Shown: one piece after another, positions 8,513 to 16,959 of the stretch
How the letters are laid out: each line of letters begins with the position of its first letter
Numbering within the stretch: the first letter of the stretch is position 1
From: CAILUF01 sp964505265
GTDB taxonomy: Bacteria; Pseudomonadota; Alphaproteobacteria; Rickettsiales; UBA1997
NCBI GenBank assembly: GCA_964505265.1
Contig: CAZDGN010000006.1
Span: 1-64,000 of the forward strand
DNA: 64,000 nt
Direction: 5' to 3'
Translations under genes and position numbers: made by a program
Notes under the pieces: model-generated
What the model saw: only the letters and a program-made list of their open reading frames with translations
Database searches by the model: none
Told to the model about the DNA's origin: nothing

Positions 8513-8941
8513 ATGACACTTACACTTACAAATTTACCAAAAATCAAAAGAAACTCCAAAATAAGAGTTGGAAGAGGAATCGGTTCAAGCAAAGGAAAAA
8601 CCTCAGGAAGGGGGGTAAAGGGTCAAAAAGCCAGAACAGGACATCATTCAGTTAAGGGATTCGAGGGTGGACAAACTCCAGTTCATATGAGATTACCAAA
8701 AAAAGGATTTGTAAATAATTTAAAGCAAAATATTGAAGCTGTTAACTATCGTGATATTGAAAATTTAGTCAAAAATAAAAAAATTGAAGCCAAAACCGAA
8801 GTTAACAAAGAAATTTTATTTAAAGCTGGACTTGTTAAATCAAAAAAATCATTGGTTAAACTAATTGTTAATAAAGTTCACGAGTTAAAAATTAAAGTAG
8901 TCGTTGATAAATATTCAAAAAATGCTCAAAAATACAGCTAA
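8513..8941 (+). CDS. rplO: 50S ribosomal protein L15
   Basis: 142 aa. The glycine/basic-rich N-terminal region reads GRGIGSSKGKTSGRGVKGQK, followed by FEGGQTPVHMRLPKKGF, both hallmarks of L15. The protein is a late-assembly 50S component. It ends three bases before secY. Confidence 0.97.
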   Translation: MTLTLTNLPKIKRNSKIRVGRGIGSSKGKTSGRGVKGQKARTGHHSVKGFEGGQTPVHMRLPKKGFVNNLKQNIEAVNYRDIENLVKNKKIEAKTEVNKEILFKAGLVKSKKSLVKLIVNKVHELKIKVVVDKYSKNAQKYS

Positions 8942-8944
8942 AAA

Positions 8945-10225
8945 ATGAAAAAAATAGAAGGTGCTGACTTAAAAAATAAAATACTATTTACCATTTTTAT
9001 ATTGTTAATATATAGATTTGGTACCTATGTGCCTATTCCTGGTATAGATAGCAAAGTTTTGGAAAAAATATTTTCAGGATCCGCATCAAATATATTTGGA
9101 ATGATTAATTTATTTTCAGGTGGTGCACTTGAACGAATGAGCATTTTTGCTCTAAATATTATGCCGTATATAACTTCATCTATCATAATGCAACTCTTAA
9201 CTTCAATGCATTCTGGACTTGAAGCATTGAAAAAAGAAGGTGAACAAGGAAGGGCAAAAATTAACCAATTTACGAGATATTTAACAATTTTTTTATCTAT
9301 TTTTCAGGCAATTGGAGTATATTATGCTCTGTCAAACTCAGATAATAATGCATTTATTTCCGATTCTAATATATTCTTTTATTCTACGGTCGTTAGCTTA
9401 GTTGGCGGAACAATAATGCTAATGTGGTTTGGTGAAAAAATAACCTCATCAGGGATTGGCAACGGGATATCTCTAATTATTTTTGTTGGGATAGTTTCAT
9501 CCCTACCTTCATCAATTATTGAAATGTTCAATCTTTTAAAAAATGGAGCATATAGCTTTGTAACTATTTTGTTATTCTTTATTTTCTTTGGAGCAGGAAT
9601 AATATTAGTTTGTTTTGTGGAAAAATCACAAAGAAAAATTAAAATTCAATACCCAAATTCAACAATGATGAAAAATTCAGGATTGGCAGACTCATCATTT
9701 TTACCCTTAAAAATCAATATGTCAGGAGTTATACCCCCAATATTTGCAAGCTCAGTCTTAATGTTTCCAGTTGCCATTATTCAAGTAACTGGTGTAGAGG
9801 GAAATTGGTTGATGTCAATGCTTCAGAGGGGCGGACTTATTTATTCGTTTATTTTTTCACTATTAATATTATTTTTTTCATATTTTTATTCATCAATAAT
9901 TTTTAACACCGATGAAGTTTCAAACAATTTAAAAAAAAGTAACTGCTTCATTTTAGGTGTCCGCCCAGGAAAAACAACTGCAGAGTATCTTGATAAAATA
10001 ATATCAAGACTAACCCTAATCGGAGCAATATATTTAGTTTTTATTTGTGTAATACCAGAAATTTTAGTAACAAAATCATCTATACCTTTGCACATTGGCG
10101 GAACGGGAATATTAATTATGGTTAACGTGGTTATGGATTTAGTTAATCAAATTCAATCAAACTTAATATCGAGCAAATATGGTAATTCAATGAGCAAAAA
10201 AAGACGGGTGAGGGTGAGAGCATGA
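8945..10225 (+). CDS. secY: Protein translocase subunit SecY
   Basis: 426 aa, an integral membrane protein with about ten hydrophobic segments. It forms the channel of the SecYEG translocase in the inner membrane. Signature blocks are RFGTYVPIPGID (TM1), INLFSGGALERMSIFALNIM and the cytoplasmic loop GVRPGKTTAEYL that contacts SecA and the ribosome. The C-terminus ends in a basic MSKKRRVRVRA tail. The stop overlaps the adk start (ATGA), so translation is coupled. Confidence 0.97.
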   Translation: MKKIEGADLKNKILFTIFILLIYRFGTYVPIPGIDSKVLEKIFSGSASNIFGMINLFSGGALERMSIFALNIMPYITSSIIMQLLTSMHSGLEALKKEGEQGRAKINQFTRYLTIFLSIFQAIGVYYALSNSDNNAFISDSNIFFYSTVVSLVGGTIMLMWFGEKITSSGIGNGISLIIFVGIVSSLPSSIIEMFNLLKNGAYSFVTILLFFIFFGAGIILVCFVEKSQRKIKIQYPNSTMMKNSGLADSSFLPLKINMSGVIPPIFASSVLMFPVAIIQVTGVEGNWLMSMLQRGGLIYSFIFSLLILFFSYFYSSIIFNTDEVSNNLKKSNCFILGVRPGKTTAEYLDKIISRLTLIGAIYLVFICVIPEILVTKSSIPLHIGGTGILIMVNVVMDLVNQIQSNLISSKYGNSMSKKRRVRVRA

Positions 10226-10872
10226 ATTTAATATTTATAGGGGCACCCGGATCAGGAAAGGGAACGCAAGCAAAAATTGTAGCCAAAGAATTTAGCTTAG
10301 AAAATATATCTACTGGAGATTTACTAAGAAAAGAAGTTGAATTAAAAAGTGAAATTGGATTAATCGCCAAAGACTTAATGAAACAAGGAAAATTAGTTGA
10401 TGATGAAATTGTTATAGAAATGATTAAAAAAAATATTTCTAAAAAAAGCGAAAATAAAGGCTATATTTTTGATGGCTTTCCGAGAAATATTAAACAGGCA
10501 ATGATGCTTGATAAAATGCTTTCTGAACTCAATAAAAAAATTGATAAGGTAATTAATTTTGATGTAAGCGAAGAAATTATTATAAAAAGAATATCTGGAC
10601 GTGTTTCCTGCAAAAAATGCGGCTCAGTTTATAATAAATATTACAATCCTACTATTAAAGATGGTGTTTGTGATAATTGCGGGTCAAATGATTTATATCA
10701 AAGAGCCGACGATAACGAAGAAACTGTTAAAAATCGTCTCGAGATTTTTAAGAAATCAAGTGCTCCGCTTATTGATTTTTATGAAAAAAAAAACTTGCTT
10801 GTTACAATTGATGCCTTTAAAATTGTATCCCTAATTTTTGAAGACATTAAACAAGCATTAATAACAACTTAA
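10222..10872 (+). CDS. adk: Adenylate kinase
   Basis: 216 aa. It catalyses ATP + AMP = 2 ADP in the cytoplasm. Walker A is GAPGSGKGT at residues 7-15, and the AMP-binding DGFPR is at 84-88. The long LID domain carries four cysteines (C130, C133, C150, C153), so the LID probably binds zinc. Placement between secY and rpsM is the common alphaproteobacterial arrangement; rpmJ is not found here. It overlaps secY by four bases. Confidence 0.97.
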   Translation: MNLIFIGAPGSGKGTQAKIVAKEFSLENISTGDLLRKEVELKSEIGLIAKDLMKQGKLVDDEIVIEMIKKNISKKSENKGYIFDGFPRNIKQAMMLDKMLSELNKKIDKVINFDVSEEIIIKRISGRVSCKKCGSVYNKYYNPTIKDGVCDNCGSNDLYQRADDNEETVKNRLEIFKKSSAPLIDFYEKKNLLVTIDAFKIVSLIFEDIKQALITT

Positions 10873-10886
10873 TTGAGGACTTAAAA

Positions 10887-11267
10887 TTGGCTAGAATTTC
10901 TGGTATAAACATTCCAAAGGAAAAGCGTTTTGTAATAGCTTTAACCTACATTTATGGAATAGGCGCAACATCTGCTGAAAAAATTTGCAAAAAATTAAAA
11001 ATTGATCTACAACTTCGTACTCATCAAATTGGTGAAGACAAGTTAGCGCAAGTAAGATCTTTAATTGAAAAAGAGTTTCCAGTTCTTGAGGGCGATCTCA
11101 GAAGAAAAATTTCATCTGACATCAAAAGACTTATCGATATCGGATGTTATCGTGGAATTCGACATGTGAAAAAACTTCCCGTGCGAGGTCAAAGAACTCA
11201 CACAAATGCCAAAACTCGTAAGGGTCGTGGTGTTGCAATTGCAAATAAAAAGAAAGCGGTAAAATAA
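10887..11267 (+). CDS. rpsM: 30S ribosomal protein S13 (TTG start)
   Basis: 126 aa. The N-terminus ARISGINIPKEKR and the C-terminal VRGQRTHTNAKTRKGRG are canonical. No ATG lies at the expected start; the frame opens with TTG at 10887, preceded by a GAGGA Shine-Dalgarno sequence near 10875-10879. That spacing supports TTG as the true start. S13 links the 30S head to L5 and the tRNAs. Confidence 0.96.
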   Translation: MARISGINIPKEKRFVIALTYIYGIGATSAEKICKKLKIDLQLRTHQIGEDKLAQVRSLIEKEFPVLEGDLRRKISSDIKRLIDIGCYRGIRHVKKLPVRGQRTHTNAKTRKGRGVAIANKKKAVK

Positions 11268-11277
11268 AAAAAATTAT

Positions 11278-11694
11278 ATGACTGAAACAAAAACTGACAT
11301 AGCTTTAAAAGAAAAAAAAGTTAAAAGTTCAAGCAAGAAAAAGAAAAATGTTCTAAATGGTGTAATCCATGTTTTTGCAAGCTTTAATAATACAATCATT
11401 TCAATCTCTGAACCAAATGGCAACATTATTTGTTGGTCATCTGCAGGAAAACACGGATTCAAAGGCTCTAGAAAAGCTACTCCTTATGCTGCTCAAGTAG
11501 CAACACAATATGCAGTTGGAATTGCGAAGGAATGTGGTCTGCAAAATGCAGTTGTTGAAATTAGAGGTCCTGGGGTTGGAAGAGAAGCTTCCCTTAGGGC
11601 AATTCAGGCCGCTGGTATTAATGTATCTGTTATAAAAGATATTACTTACTTACCGCATAACGGATGCCGTCCAGCTAAAAGCAGACGCGTCTAA
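11278..11694 (+). CDS. rpsK: 30S ribosomal protein S11
   Basis: 138 aa. The N-terminal 20 residues are Lys/Ser-rich and poorly conserved. The core contains HVFASFNNTIISI, GRKATPYAAQVA-like sequence (here SRKATPYAAQVA) and the C-terminal DITYLPHNGCRPAKSRRV. S11 lines the mRNA exit channel. It follows rpsM by 10 bases. Confidence 0.97.
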   Translation: MTETKTDIALKEKKVKSSSKKKKNVLNGVIHVFASFNNTIISISEPNGNIICWSSAGKHGFKGSRKATPYAAQVATQYAVGIAKECGLQNAVVEIRGPGVGREASLRAIQAAGINVSVIKDITYLPHNGCRPAKSRRV

Positions 11695-11731
11695 AGTAAA
11701 AAATAAATTTCATAATTTAATTTATATAGCC

Positions 11732-12760
11732 ATGACAATTCTTAAAGAAAATTGGACAACACTTACTAAGCCTTCTAAAGTATCAATAAAAGAAGGCTAT
11801 AATAACTTAACCAAATCGGTAATAGTTCTTGAACCACTAGCTAGAGGATATGGGAATACTCTGGGAAATGCATTAAGAAGAGTATTGCTATCCTCTCTAA
11901 ACGGCTTTGCAGTCACCTCAATTAAAATTGAAGGAGTGTTGCACGAATATAGTGTAATTGATGGAGTTAAGGAAGATGTCCTCGATATAATTATGAATTT
12001 AAAAGGTTTGGCAATTGTCAAAGAAGATCCAAGCCCTACAATAATTAGATTATCAACAAACAAACCTGGGTCAGTTTATGCTGGAGCACTAGAACTTCCA
12101 TTTGGAGTTGACATTATTAACAAAGACCATCACATCTGCACTTTAAATAAAGGCGCTAAGATTGATATGGCAATCACTGTAGAATATGGCAGAGGATATT
12201 GTGTTGCTAACAACAATCTTAAACATGATAATTCAATCGGAGCGATCAAAATTGATTCAGTCTTTAGTCCAGTAAAAAAAGTCTCTTATAAAGTTGAGAA
12301 TGCTAGAGTTGGACAAATTACTGATTTCGACAAACTAACTCTAGAAATTGATACTAATGGAACAATAACCCCCCGCGATGCCCTTGCGATTTCAGCAAAG
12401 ATTTTACAAGATCAATTCCAATCATTTATTAATTTTGATTCACACAAAGTTGACGAGGAGCCAGTTAAAGAAGTCGCTATCGAACCAGAGTTTAATAAAA
12501 ACCTACTTAAAACAATTGAAGAACTTGAATTATCAGTTCGCTCATATAACTGTTTAAAAAACGAAAATATCATTTATGTTGGCGACTTAGTTAGCAAATC
12601 AGAGTTGGAAATGCTAAAAACCGCAAATTTCGGGAGAAAATCCTTGAATGAATTGAAAGATAATTTGAAATCAATGGGTCTTACTTTTGGCATGAAACTT
12701 CAAAATTGGCCACCAAAAAATATTGAAGAACTGCTAAGAATTAAAAATAAAGAATTTTAA
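11732..12760 (+). CDS. rpoA: DNA-directed RNA polymerase alpha subunit
   Basis: 342 aa. The N-terminal domain has FVLEPLARGYGNTLGNALRR-like sequence (here IVLEPLARGYGNTLGNALRR) and directs alpha dimerisation and beta/beta-prime assembly. The C-terminal domain, about residues 250-330, has SVRSYNCLKNENI and GRKSLNELK for UP-element and activator contact. The ATG at 11732 follows a 37-base spacer from rpsK, the longest in the cluster. Confidence 0.98.
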   Translation: MTILKENWTTLTKPSKVSIKEGYNNLTKSVIVLEPLARGYGNTLGNALRRVLLSSLNGFAVTSIKIEGVLHEYSVIDGVKEDVLDIIMNLKGLAIVKEDPSPTIIRLSTNKPGSVYAGALELPFGVDIINKDHHICTLNKGAKIDMAITVEYGRGYCVANNNLKHDNSIGAIKIDSVFSPVKKVSYKVENARVGQITDFDKLTLEIDTNGTITPRDALAISAKILQDQFQSFINFDSHKVDEEPVKEVAIEPEFNKNLLKTIEELELSVRSYNCLKNENIIYVGDLVSKSELEMLKTANFGRKSLNELKDNLKSMGLTFGMKLQNWPPKNIEELLRIKNKEF

Positions 12761-12769
12761 TATATACAT

Positions 12770-13174
12770 ATGAAACACAGAATTAAAGGTAGAAAGCTAA
12801 ACAGAAACAGTGCACATCGTAAAGCACTTCTTAGAAATCTTTCATTGGCACTTCTAAAAGCTGAAGGCATCAAAACCACATTGCCGAAGGCAAAAGAACT
12901 TAGACCATTTATCGAAAAACTTCTTACGATTGCTAAAACTGATAATCTTGCAAACAGAAGATTAGCCCAATCAATTCTGGGAAATGATTTGATTATTGAA
13001 AAATTATTTAAAGAAATTGGTCCAAGAATTTCACAAAGAAATGGCGGATACACTAGAATACTTAAAAACGGCTTTAGAACTGGTGACAAGTCACCAATGG
13101 CATATATGGAATTGGTAGATCGAGTCGAGGTAATAAATCAAGGGCCAAAGGAATTAGAAGCTAAACAAAAATAA
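12770..13174 (+). CDS. rplQ: 50S ribosomal protein L17
   Basis: 134 aa. The N-terminal block HRIKGRKLNRNSAHRKALLR and the conserved GGYTRILKNGFRTGDKSPMA are diagnostic. L17 is near the tunnel exit. In most alphaproteobacteria it closes the alpha operon; here rplS follows after 10 bases. Confidence 0.97.
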   Translation: MKHRIKGRKLNRNSAHRKALLRNLSLALLKAEGIKTTLPKAKELRPFIEKLLTIAKTDNLANRRLAQSILGNDLIIEKLFKEIGPRISQRNGGYTRILKNGFRTGDKSPMAYMELVDRVEVINQGPKELEAKQK

Positions 13175-13184
13175 TTAAATAAAT

Positions 13185-13592
13185 ATGAAAAAATTTTTAG
13201 AAAATTTTAATAATAATCAAGTTGAAAAGGTTATAAATTCATCTGGATTCAACATTCCAAACTTCAAATCAGGTGATACCGTTAGTGTAAAATATAAAAT
13301 CACTGAGGGTGAAACTACTAGAATTCAAGCTTTCAACGGAATTGTAATTGCTAGAACAAAATCAAAATCCAATTACAATGCCACCTTTACAGTTCGTAAA
13401 ATCAGTTCAGGAGTTGGGGTTGAGAGGAAATTTAACCTTTATTCACCACTAATTGCTGGAATTGAAGTTTTGAAACAGGGAGATATTAGAAGAGCAAAAT
13501 TATATTACCTTCGCAACCTTACCGGAAAAGCCTCTAGAATCAAGGAAAAACTTGATTTTGTTTCAGAAATAACTAACCAAGCTAAATCATAA
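13185..13592 (+). CDS. rplS: 50S ribosomal protein L19
   Basis: 135 aa. It carries GDTVSVKYKITEGETTRIQA, FNGIVIARTKS and the signature GVERKFNLYSPLIAGIEV. L19 forms an intersubunit bridge with L14. It usually sits in the rpsP-rimM-trmD-rplS operon; here it is appended to the alpha operon 10 bases after rplQ. A long hairpin follows at 13605. Confidence 0.97.
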   Translation: MKKFLENFNNNQVEKVINSSGFNIPNFKSGDTVSVKYKITEGETTRIQAFNGIVIARTKSKSNYNATFTVRKISSGVGVERKFNLYSPLIAGIEVLKQGDIRRAKLYYLRNLTGKASRIKEKLDFVSEITNQAKS

Positions 13593-13604
13593 TTAAAATA
13601 AATC

Positions 13605-13644
13605 TATTTAACTTAACATTACTCCTATAATTTTAAGTTAAATA
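13605..13644 (+). terminator. Inverted repeat after rplS, probable end of the ribosomal operon
   Basis: Two perfect 12-base arms (TATTTAACTTAA at 13605-13616, TTAAGTTAAATA at 13633-13644) enclose a 16-base loop, 12 bases after the rplS stop. The stem is AT-only and is followed by an AT-rich but not pure-T tract. It is a plausible weak intrinsic terminator or RNA-stabilising hairpin rather than a textbook one. Confidence 0.5.
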
Positions 13645-13790
13645 ATATATTTAACGACGAAATATACCTCATTTTTAAAAATTATTGTATAGAAAAAATA
13701 CAAATACAAATCTACAACACCACTAAAAACAAATCAGAATAATAAAAATATAATTTTTAGGAATAATTAAAAAAATTGGTGGCTAAATTC

Positions 13791-14727
13791 TCATTTTTCC
13801 CCAAATTTTTTAGCAAAAATTTGACCGCTTTTTTCTTCCGATTTTGATCCAATCTATGATGCATTTTTTCGCTCTTTTATATGAGAAAAAAGTCCTTCTA
13901 ATTGATTATTTGTTGATGGAATTTTTAGATTTTCAAAGTCACTATAAATAAAAAGGCAAATTGTTTTTTAATTGATCTAAAAGATGACCTTAGATTCTTG
14001 AATCTGTAATCTCCAAACTCATTTCTTTGTTGAAGAAAAAAATAATATTTTTCCTTTAAAAAATAAAATCTATCAATGAATTCTTGATGAAATTCTGGCT
14101 TGCAAAGTAAATTCATTAAATCCTTTAAATCCCTGCCACAGCTTGATTGCGGGTTGTCGGTGATATATCTTCGAATGATAGTTTTTTGATGGAATAAGCA
14201 CATCAGAATAGGGATACTTCCTAAAAGTTTTTTAATGTTATTTATATAACCTCTTTTGCCATCAATCGTAATGCTGCTGATGCCTATATTTGCTTGCTTT
14301 ACAGCCCTTATGCCTTCTTTAAAATCTTTTATGGATTTAAGTGTTTATTTCTTTTTAGATAAATTACTTTTTGACAATCGTGAAAAACTAAAAAACCGAA
14401 TTCTCTTGCGAAAAAAGTGGCATCGATTATGAGATTTATTGGTTTATTTATATCCTTCAAAGACCTGTTCTGCAAGCCTTCGGATATATCGAACTTATCA
14501 AATTCTTTATTTAACTTCAGAAATGAAACATCTAGATCATCAAAAATTTCCGCTAACATTCTTCTGCCAATAAGCCAGTGTTTATAGGCTTTTAGATAGT
14601 TTTTGCAATGATTGCCTTTTGTCGTCCATCTATAATGACAATTTTGACATTTATATGATTATTTACCTCTTTTTTTACCATTCTTTTAACTAAAAATAAG
14701 CGACATTTTAGACAAGTTTTTATTCAT
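13791..14727 (-). pseudogene. Degenerate zinc-ribbon DDE transposase
   Basis: Reading the minus strand across frames reconstructs one transposase of about 300 aa. It has an N-terminal zinc ribbon (CLKC, later YKCQNCHYRWTTKGNHCKN), then NLIIDATFFAREFGFLVFHD (first catalytic Asp) and ITIDGKRGYINNI (second Asp). LMCLFHQKTIIRRYIT follows, and NNQLEGLFSHIKERKNAS carries the Glu. It is broken by an in-frame stop before YKCQNC, a frameshift near 14330-14345, a second near 13940-13950 and a stop after KNAS. Only fragments remain open (13925-14203, 14329-14559). The natural stop is probably at 13791. I cannot name the IS family and see no convincing terminal inverted repeats. The gene is dead. Confidence 0.85.
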
Positions 14728-14836
14728 ATTTTTTTACTCAAATTTAGCAGTTTCTATTTGAAAAAAATACAAGAAATTCGGGACACCCTCAAAATAAGGA
14801 GTAAAGCCAACTTTTTAGACCCCCATTTTTTTAATT

Positions 14837-15001
14837 ATGCCAAGTTTTAAAATATCATACAAACTTTCTAACTATCAGAATACAATTAATAGATTATTTG
14901 GAAATAATAAAGGATTTAATTTTATAGTAAAAAACTCGAGAAATCCTGAATATATAATCTTTTCAATTCATACATTTTTTTATGAGAAATATTTATCTTA
15001 A
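14837..15001 (+). CDS. Doubtful small ORF, possibly a gene remnant
   Basis: A 54-codon ATG frame (MPSFKISYKLSNYQ onward, rich in Asn, Phe and Ile). The same frame continues past its TAA with coding-like sequence broken by two more stops to about 15150 (for example GFAKKYQDDKIIKFNIKF). That suggests decay of a protein of about 100 aa. I do not recognise a family. It lies between the dead transposase and a minus-strand hypothetical gene. Confidence 0.25.
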   Translation: MPSFKISYKLSNYQNTINRLFGNNKGFNFIVKNSRNPEYIIFSIHTFFYEKYLS

Positions 15002-15161
15002 TTTGAAAATTTTGTTGATATAATTTTATTTTCTTATGATCAAAATTTATAATTTATGATATATTTTAAAGGGTTTGCCAAAAAATATCAAGACGATAAA
15101 ATAATCAAATTTAATATTAAATTCATTTAAAATAAGTATCTTAGAGATTAGCTTTAATAAT

Positions 15162-15794
15162 TTAACTTCTTCCACCGATAGAGTCCTCAACATTCCCACC
15201 CCTAACCAACCCTAATGCTCTTAAGCTACTCAATTCTGAAGATACTTGCTCTGATTGAATATTATTACGTTCATTATTACTGTTAAGTAAATTCTCAGCA
15301 ATTCTTAAGACTAATTTTTTTTCGGGTGGAGAATTTAATGTTTTTTGAATCACCGCCTTATCATCGGAAGCATCAAGAACGGTGGAATCTTGGGGTGGCA
15401 AATTTCGACTTGGCAAGATTGGCTGAATAATAGTTATTTTATAAGAATCGTGGTTTATTTCTAATGCAGGATTAAGGGTCGGCTCAGTTTGAGTTCCCCC
15501 TCCTAAAACCAAGATTGAAGGTGGATTATGAGGAGGAAGATCCGCTCCATCTCCAAATAAAACCTGAACACGAACAGAGTCGTTTTGCTCTAAACCAATC
15601 GTTAAATTGGATTCGCGACCAAAGACTCCCGGAAACCCTTCACTTTGATTTTGATTAAGATTTTCTTGCACAGATTGCAATTCAGAGTTTCTTTCACGCC
15701 TTTGTCGTAATAGTTCAGATACAACAATATAGGATGACATTCCAACAACCGATCCTATTGCCAGGCCAGATAAGGAAAATAAATTAGAATTCAA
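15162..15794 (-). CDS. Hypothetical protein with one N-terminal membrane segment
   Basis: 210 aa, family not recognised. Residues about 7-28 (LSGLAIGSVVGMSSYIVVSE) form one hydrophobic segment with small residues, followed by an Arg-rich stop-transfer (RQRRERN). The remaining 180 residues are polar, with many Asn, Ser, Gln and Pro and no clear domain. It starts 20 bases after the 82-aa gene upstream, so the two are probably cotranscribed. The make-up (one membrane anchor, low-complexity polar body) is like that of the proteins at 15815 and 55933. An envelope-exposed or secreted role is possible but unproven. Confidence 0.55.
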   Translation of the reverse strand: MNSNLFSLSGLAIGSVVGMSSYIVVSELLRQRRERNSELQSVQENLNQNQSEGFPGVFGRESNLTIGLEQNDSVRVQVLFGDGADLPPHNPPSILVLGGGTQTEPTLNPALEINHDSYKITIIQPILPSRNLPPQDSTVLDASDDKAVIQKTLNSPPEKKLVLRIAENLLNSNNERNNIQSEQVSSELSSLRALGLVRGGNVEDSIGGRS

Positions 15795-15814
15795 ATATGT
15801 CTCAGCTTTCTCTT

Positions 15815-16063
15815 TCAGTTCTTTTTTGTAATATAGCTATTTCCATTATTAGCCAAATCAACCACAAGTGCAACAAAGCTTCCCATCAAATAACCTATAC
15901 CTCCACTAATTAAGACCGAACTACTATATTCTAAAGCCTCGCAAGCCAGTCCTCTTGTTCGAAAATCTCGCTGTAACTCTTGAATGGATGGAATAGGCAA
16001 ATGAGAATTATTTGATGAATTTTCAATATCTACATTAGCTAATACTTGGTTACCTGATATCAT
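15815..16063 (-). CDS. Hypothetical small membrane protein
   Basis: 82 aa, family not recognised. A polar N-terminal half is followed by one Gly/Ser-rich hydrophobic segment at about residues 48-68 (VLISGGIGYLMGSFVALVVD). It lies immediately upstream of the 210-aa gene, with which it likely forms a two-gene unit transcribed leftward. The start is the ATG at 16063; no strong Shine-Dalgarno sequence is visible. Confidence 0.5.
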   Translation of the reverse strand: MISGNQVLANVDIENSSNNSHLPIPSIQELQRDFRTRGLACEALEYSSSVLISGGIGYLMGSFVALVVDLANNGNSYITKKN

Positions 16064-16441
16064 AAAAAATATATTTAAAAAAAATATGTTGATGCCTTAG
16101 AGTCCAATTAAATTTTCTCATACCTTAAAAAAATATTTTTAAAATAATTGTAATTTCAGAAAATTAAGGTTTAGAAATTATTTTATTTATTAGTATATCT
16201 AAATAATAGATATATATTTAATATATTATTTATATATTAACCATTGTATCTAAATTGGATTCAATTTAATATTTACAAAAATGAATTTTATTATTTGCTA
16301 GAAATCAGGTCGTTGGGTTAGCACAACAAATATATAAACTCGCTTGCGATAGCACGACAAAACAAAATACAAACATTTCACAGATTGGGCTTGAAAAAAA
16401 ACAATATTATGAATGTAAAATATGATAAATACTATTGATAA
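16064..16441. other. Non-coding AT-rich stretch without recognisable feature
   Basis: About 380 bases with frequent stops in all frames. The part around 16190-16250 is rich in ATATTTA-type runs and short palindromes. It probably holds the promoter of the leftward 82-aa gene, but no promoter stands out from the base composition. Confidence 0.4.
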
Positions 16442-16871
16442 AACAACATAAATTCATTTATAAATCTAAGACTACAAGCATTAAAATCAGAGCCCGAGAG
16501 CTTTTATAAGTTAAGTATTGCAATTTAGAAATCGAGAGTAAATTAAAAAATAGTTTTTGGTTTGGTTAAATTAATTAATTTTGAAATTACTAAAAACCAA
16601 AATTTCTCATATTGGCGAAATAGGTGGATTATTTATTAAACCATCGCATCGAAATTTAGGAATTGCTTATAAATTAATATAATTTGTCGATGATTTTGCC
16701 AAGCAAAAAAACATTTTACAAATATATCTAGGGTGCAATTATAGCAACAAAATTGCAATTAATTTATATGAAAAATTGAGCTATAAATCATTGCCGCCCC
16801 CTAATCATACTAAAATCGGCGATCAATATTTTGATGATGTGATAATGTTAAAAATCTTAGAAACACAATGA
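16442..16871 (+). pseudogene. GNAT-family acetyltransferase pseudogene
   Basis: Two frames together resemble a GNAT N-acetyltransferase. The N-terminal piece (16448-16528) reads NLRLQALKSEPESFYKLS, the usual start of many GNAT proteins, and ends at TAG 16526. The C-terminal piece (about 16575-16871, another frame) reads GEIGGLFIKPSHRNLGIAYK. That includes the acetyl-CoA loop (Arg/Asn-x-Gly-x-Ala). It continues with an in-frame TAA, then NKIAINLYEKLSYKS (motif B) and DVIMLKILETQ before TGA. One frameshift and at least two stops make it inactive. The substrate cannot be inferred. Confidence 0.8.
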
Positions 16872-16959
16872 TTTTATCTAAATCAAACCATAAAAAATAC
16901 TTTACAAAATAAAATATTAGATAATAATGGTTAAACAATAATTAAATTAATCCTGAATA

